NCBI GenBank assembly: GCA_013297725.1
Contig: JAAFIB010000003.1
Coordinates: forward strand, 1 to 64,000
DNA: 64,000 nucleotides
Direction of reading: 5' to 3'
Origin: Sphingomonadales bacterium
Lineage (GTDB): Bacteria; Pseudomonadota; Alphaproteobacteria; Sphingomonadales; Sphingomonadaceae
The number at the start of each line of letters is the position of its first letter. Within the stretch, counting starts at the first letter, position 1. A model generated the notes under the pieces. The model worked only from the letters and a program-made list of their open reading frames with translations. It was not told where the DNA came from and made no database searches. The position numbers were made by a program, and so were the translations under genes. Positions 62,047 through 64,000 of this stretch are shown in pieces.

Positions 62047-62675
62047 TCCGGCTTCACCGCATCAGGCGCAGCTTTCGCAAACGCTTCTATCCCCCTCAAC
62101 ACCGCATCAATCCGCACCAGTTTCGGAAATGCCTCCATCGGCGCGTCAAACCGCCGCGCATTGGCCATTTGCGGCACCAGACAAACATCGGCCAAATTGG
62201 GCAGGTCGCTGCCGAACAGGCCGTCTGCCGGGGCCATCGCCTCCAGCGCGGTAAAGCCCTCGATGATCCAATGGCGATACCAGTCGTCGACCGCTGCCTG
62301 ATCCTGCCCCATCGTCCCTTGCAGATATCTCAGCACGCGCAGATTATTGATCGGATGGATGTCGGCGGCGATCAGCAACGCCTGCGCCAGCGTCTTTGCG
62401 CGGATCGCCGGTTCTGGCGAGACCATTTTCGGTTCAGGATATTTCGCGTCCAAATAGTCAATGATCGCAAGGCTTTGTGTGAGATCATGCCCGTCAATTG
62501 ACAGCATCGGGACAAAGCCCTGAGGGTTGCGCGCGACATAAGCCGCCTGTCTATGATCACCATCAAGCAAGCTGGTCGGAACAGCGGTATAGGCCACACC
62601 TTTCAGGTTCAGCGCAATGCGGACACGATAGCTGGCGGAAGACCGCCAATAGTCAAACAGCAATATCTCGTTCAT
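62043..62675 (-). CDS. maiA: Maleylacetoacetate isomerase (zeta-class GST)
   Basis: FDYWRSSASYRVRIALNLKGVAYTAVP; NPQGFVPML; ADVCLVPQMANARRF. Confidence 0.95.
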   Translation of the reverse strand: MNEILLFDYWRSSASYRVRIALNLKGVAYTAVPTSLLDGDHRQAAYVARNPQGFVPMLSIDGHDLTQSLAIIDYLDAKYPEPKMVSPEPAIRAKTLAQALLIAADIHPINNLRVLRYLQGTMGQDQAAVDDWYRHWIIEGFTALEAMAPADGLFGSDLPNLADVCLVPQMANARRFDAPMEAFPKLVRIDAVLRGIEAFAKAAPDAVKPE

Positions 62676-62758
62676 GCAGAAAGCGATAGCACAGGATAAA
62701 GGGCTTGCAACGGCGCGTTCGATGAAAGAACACGCAGCAAGAGTTTTAGGAGAGAAAT

Positions 62759-63187
62759 ATGCGCACTGCCATCGTTACCGCCACCACCCTAACCGCGATT
62801 ATCGGTATCACAGTCGCGGCAAATGCCGCTGCAGCATCGATCAAAGGCCGGTGGACTACCAAGGAAAAGGATTCGGTGATCGAGATTTCGGCCTGCGGTT
62901 CCGCGATGTGCGGACGGGTTTCAAAATTCCTGAAAACTCCGCCCGGCGGTGTCGATCAAAAAGACACGAACAACCCGAATAAGGATTTGCGTAGCCGCAA
63001 AATTCTGGGGATCGCGGTTCTACACAGCCTGAAAGCAGACGACAAAGTGTGGCGCGGCACGATTTACGATCCGCGCAACGGCAAAAGCTATCGCTCTGTT
63101 GTGTATTTGCAAAAGAACGGCAATTTGAACGTGAAAGGCTGTATCGGCCCGATTTGCCAGTCACAGGTTTGGACGCCGGGGGGGTGA
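62759..63187 (+). CDS. DUF2147 domain-containing secreted protein
   Basis: Signal peptide; IKGRWTTKEKDSVIEISACGSAMCGRVSKF...GTIYDPRNGKSYRSVVYL...VKGCIGPICQSQVW. Confidence 0.88.
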   Translation: MRTAIVTATTLTAIIGITVAANAAAASIKGRWTTKEKDSVIEISACGSAMCGRVSKFLKTPPGGVDQKDTNNPNKDLRSRKILGIAVLHSLKADDKVWRGTIYDPRNGKSYRSVVYLQKNGNLNVKGCIGPICQSQVWTPGG

Positions 63188-63197
63188 ACGGCGGATG

Positions 63198-63995
63198 CTA
63201 AGCCTTCAACTTCCAGCCCGAACGCAATAGGAAATACGTCCCGATCCCTAGCACAATGTTCACCGCCAGCAACACCGATCCGCCCAACCATATGTTCGAA
63301 TCCGTTGTTCCCAAAAATCCATAGCGAAAGCCGGAGATGATGTAGAAAAACGGGTTGGCATGGCTGATCGCCTGAAACACTGGCGCAAGTCTGTCGACCG
63401 AATAGAATGTGCCCGATAACAACGACAGCGGGGCAATGACAAAATTCGTCACCGCTGCATTATGGTCAAACTTTTCGGCCCAGATCGAAGTGAGTATTCC
63501 CAAGAACGCAACAAAAGTCGCCCCCATCAGGCCGAACCACAGCGCCACCATTGGATGTTTCAGCGTCACGTGCACACCCGGCCAGAACAACATCACCAGC
63601 CAAACTGCCCCGCCCACAAAGAATGCGCGCGTTACAGCAGCGCCAACCATCGCGACCATCAGTTCAACATTCGACAAAGGCGGCATCAGATAATCGACAA
63701 TGGTGCCCTGAATTTTCCCGACCAATAATGAAAAGCTGCTATTGGCAAAGGCGTTCTGGATCATCGCCATGGCGATCAGGCCGGGGGCAATGAAATCAGG
63801 GAACGGCACATTCATAACCGTTGCACCGCCGCGCCCCAGCGCCACTGTGAAAATCACCAGAAACAGCAACGTGGTGATTGCCGGCCCCCAGATAGTCTGC
63901 AGCTGCACCTTCATAAATCGGCGAACTTCTTTCAGATAGAGCGTCTTCAGCCCCACCCAATTCACTCTGCCAATAATGCGTTGAGGCTCGCCCAC
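63198..63995 (-). CDS. ABC-2 type transporter permease
   Basis: Polytopic; TIWGPAITTLLFLVIFTVALG; VDYLMPPLSNVELMVA. GTG start is 5 nt from the window edge, so the 5' end is uncertain. Confidence 0.85.
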   Translation of the reverse strand: MGEPQRIIGRVNWVGLKTLYLKEVRRFMKVQLQTIWGPAITTLLFLVIFTVALGRGGATVMNVPFPDFIAPGLIAMAMIQNAFANSSFSLLVGKIQGTIVDYLMPPLSNVELMVAMVGAAVTRAFFVGGAVWLVMLFWPGVHVTLKHPMVALWFGLMGATFVAFLGILTSIWAEKFDHNAAVTNFVIAPLSLLSGTFYSVDRLAPVFQAISHANPFFYIISGFRYGFLGTTDSNIWLGGSVLLAVNIVLGIGTYFLLRSGWKLKA

Positions 63996-64000
63996 TTGTG

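Noticed and set aside
1-64000. Search for tRNA/rRNA genes, CRISPR arrays, IS elements, prophage, toxin-antitoxin or defence islands
   Set aside because: None seen: intergenic gaps are short and all substantial ORFs match housekeeping, envelope, pilus or catabolic functions.

Overview
This is a chromosomal segment of an alphaproteobacterium, most likely Sphingomonadales judging by gene order and protein families; I did no database search. It is almost entirely coding and mostly core functions. In order it contains: ugd; an acyl-CoA ligase; a split glycine-cleavage operon (gcvT-H-PA-PB) behind a tandem glycine riboswitch; dgt; a complete minus-strand dcw division/cell-wall cluster (mraZ to ftsZ); cysK; a TonB-dependent receptor behind a Zur-type palindrome; an argS-SPOR-nagZ-scpA-scpB-tatABC block; ispH-thrB-rnhA; a partial Tad/Flp pilus locus (cpaA-B-C-D-E, tadB, tadC); and a tyrosine/homogentisate catabolic region (fahA, VOC protein, hppD, marR, TonB receptor, maiA). 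I see no tRNA, rRNA, CRISPR, prophage or transposon. Main leads: (1) two DnaA-box-like sites and a near-consensus CtrA site between ftsA and ftsZ; (2) a TonB receptor coupled to maiA inside the tyrosine operon, with a candidate MarR operator inside the hppD promoter; (3) a Zur-like box before a ZnuD-like receptor; (4) a Tad locus without CpaF or pilin; (5) a legumain-type (C13) peptidase; (6) several unannotated inverted repeats and a 40-aa entericidin-like lipoprotein missing from the ORF track. I found no clearly new multi-gene system.
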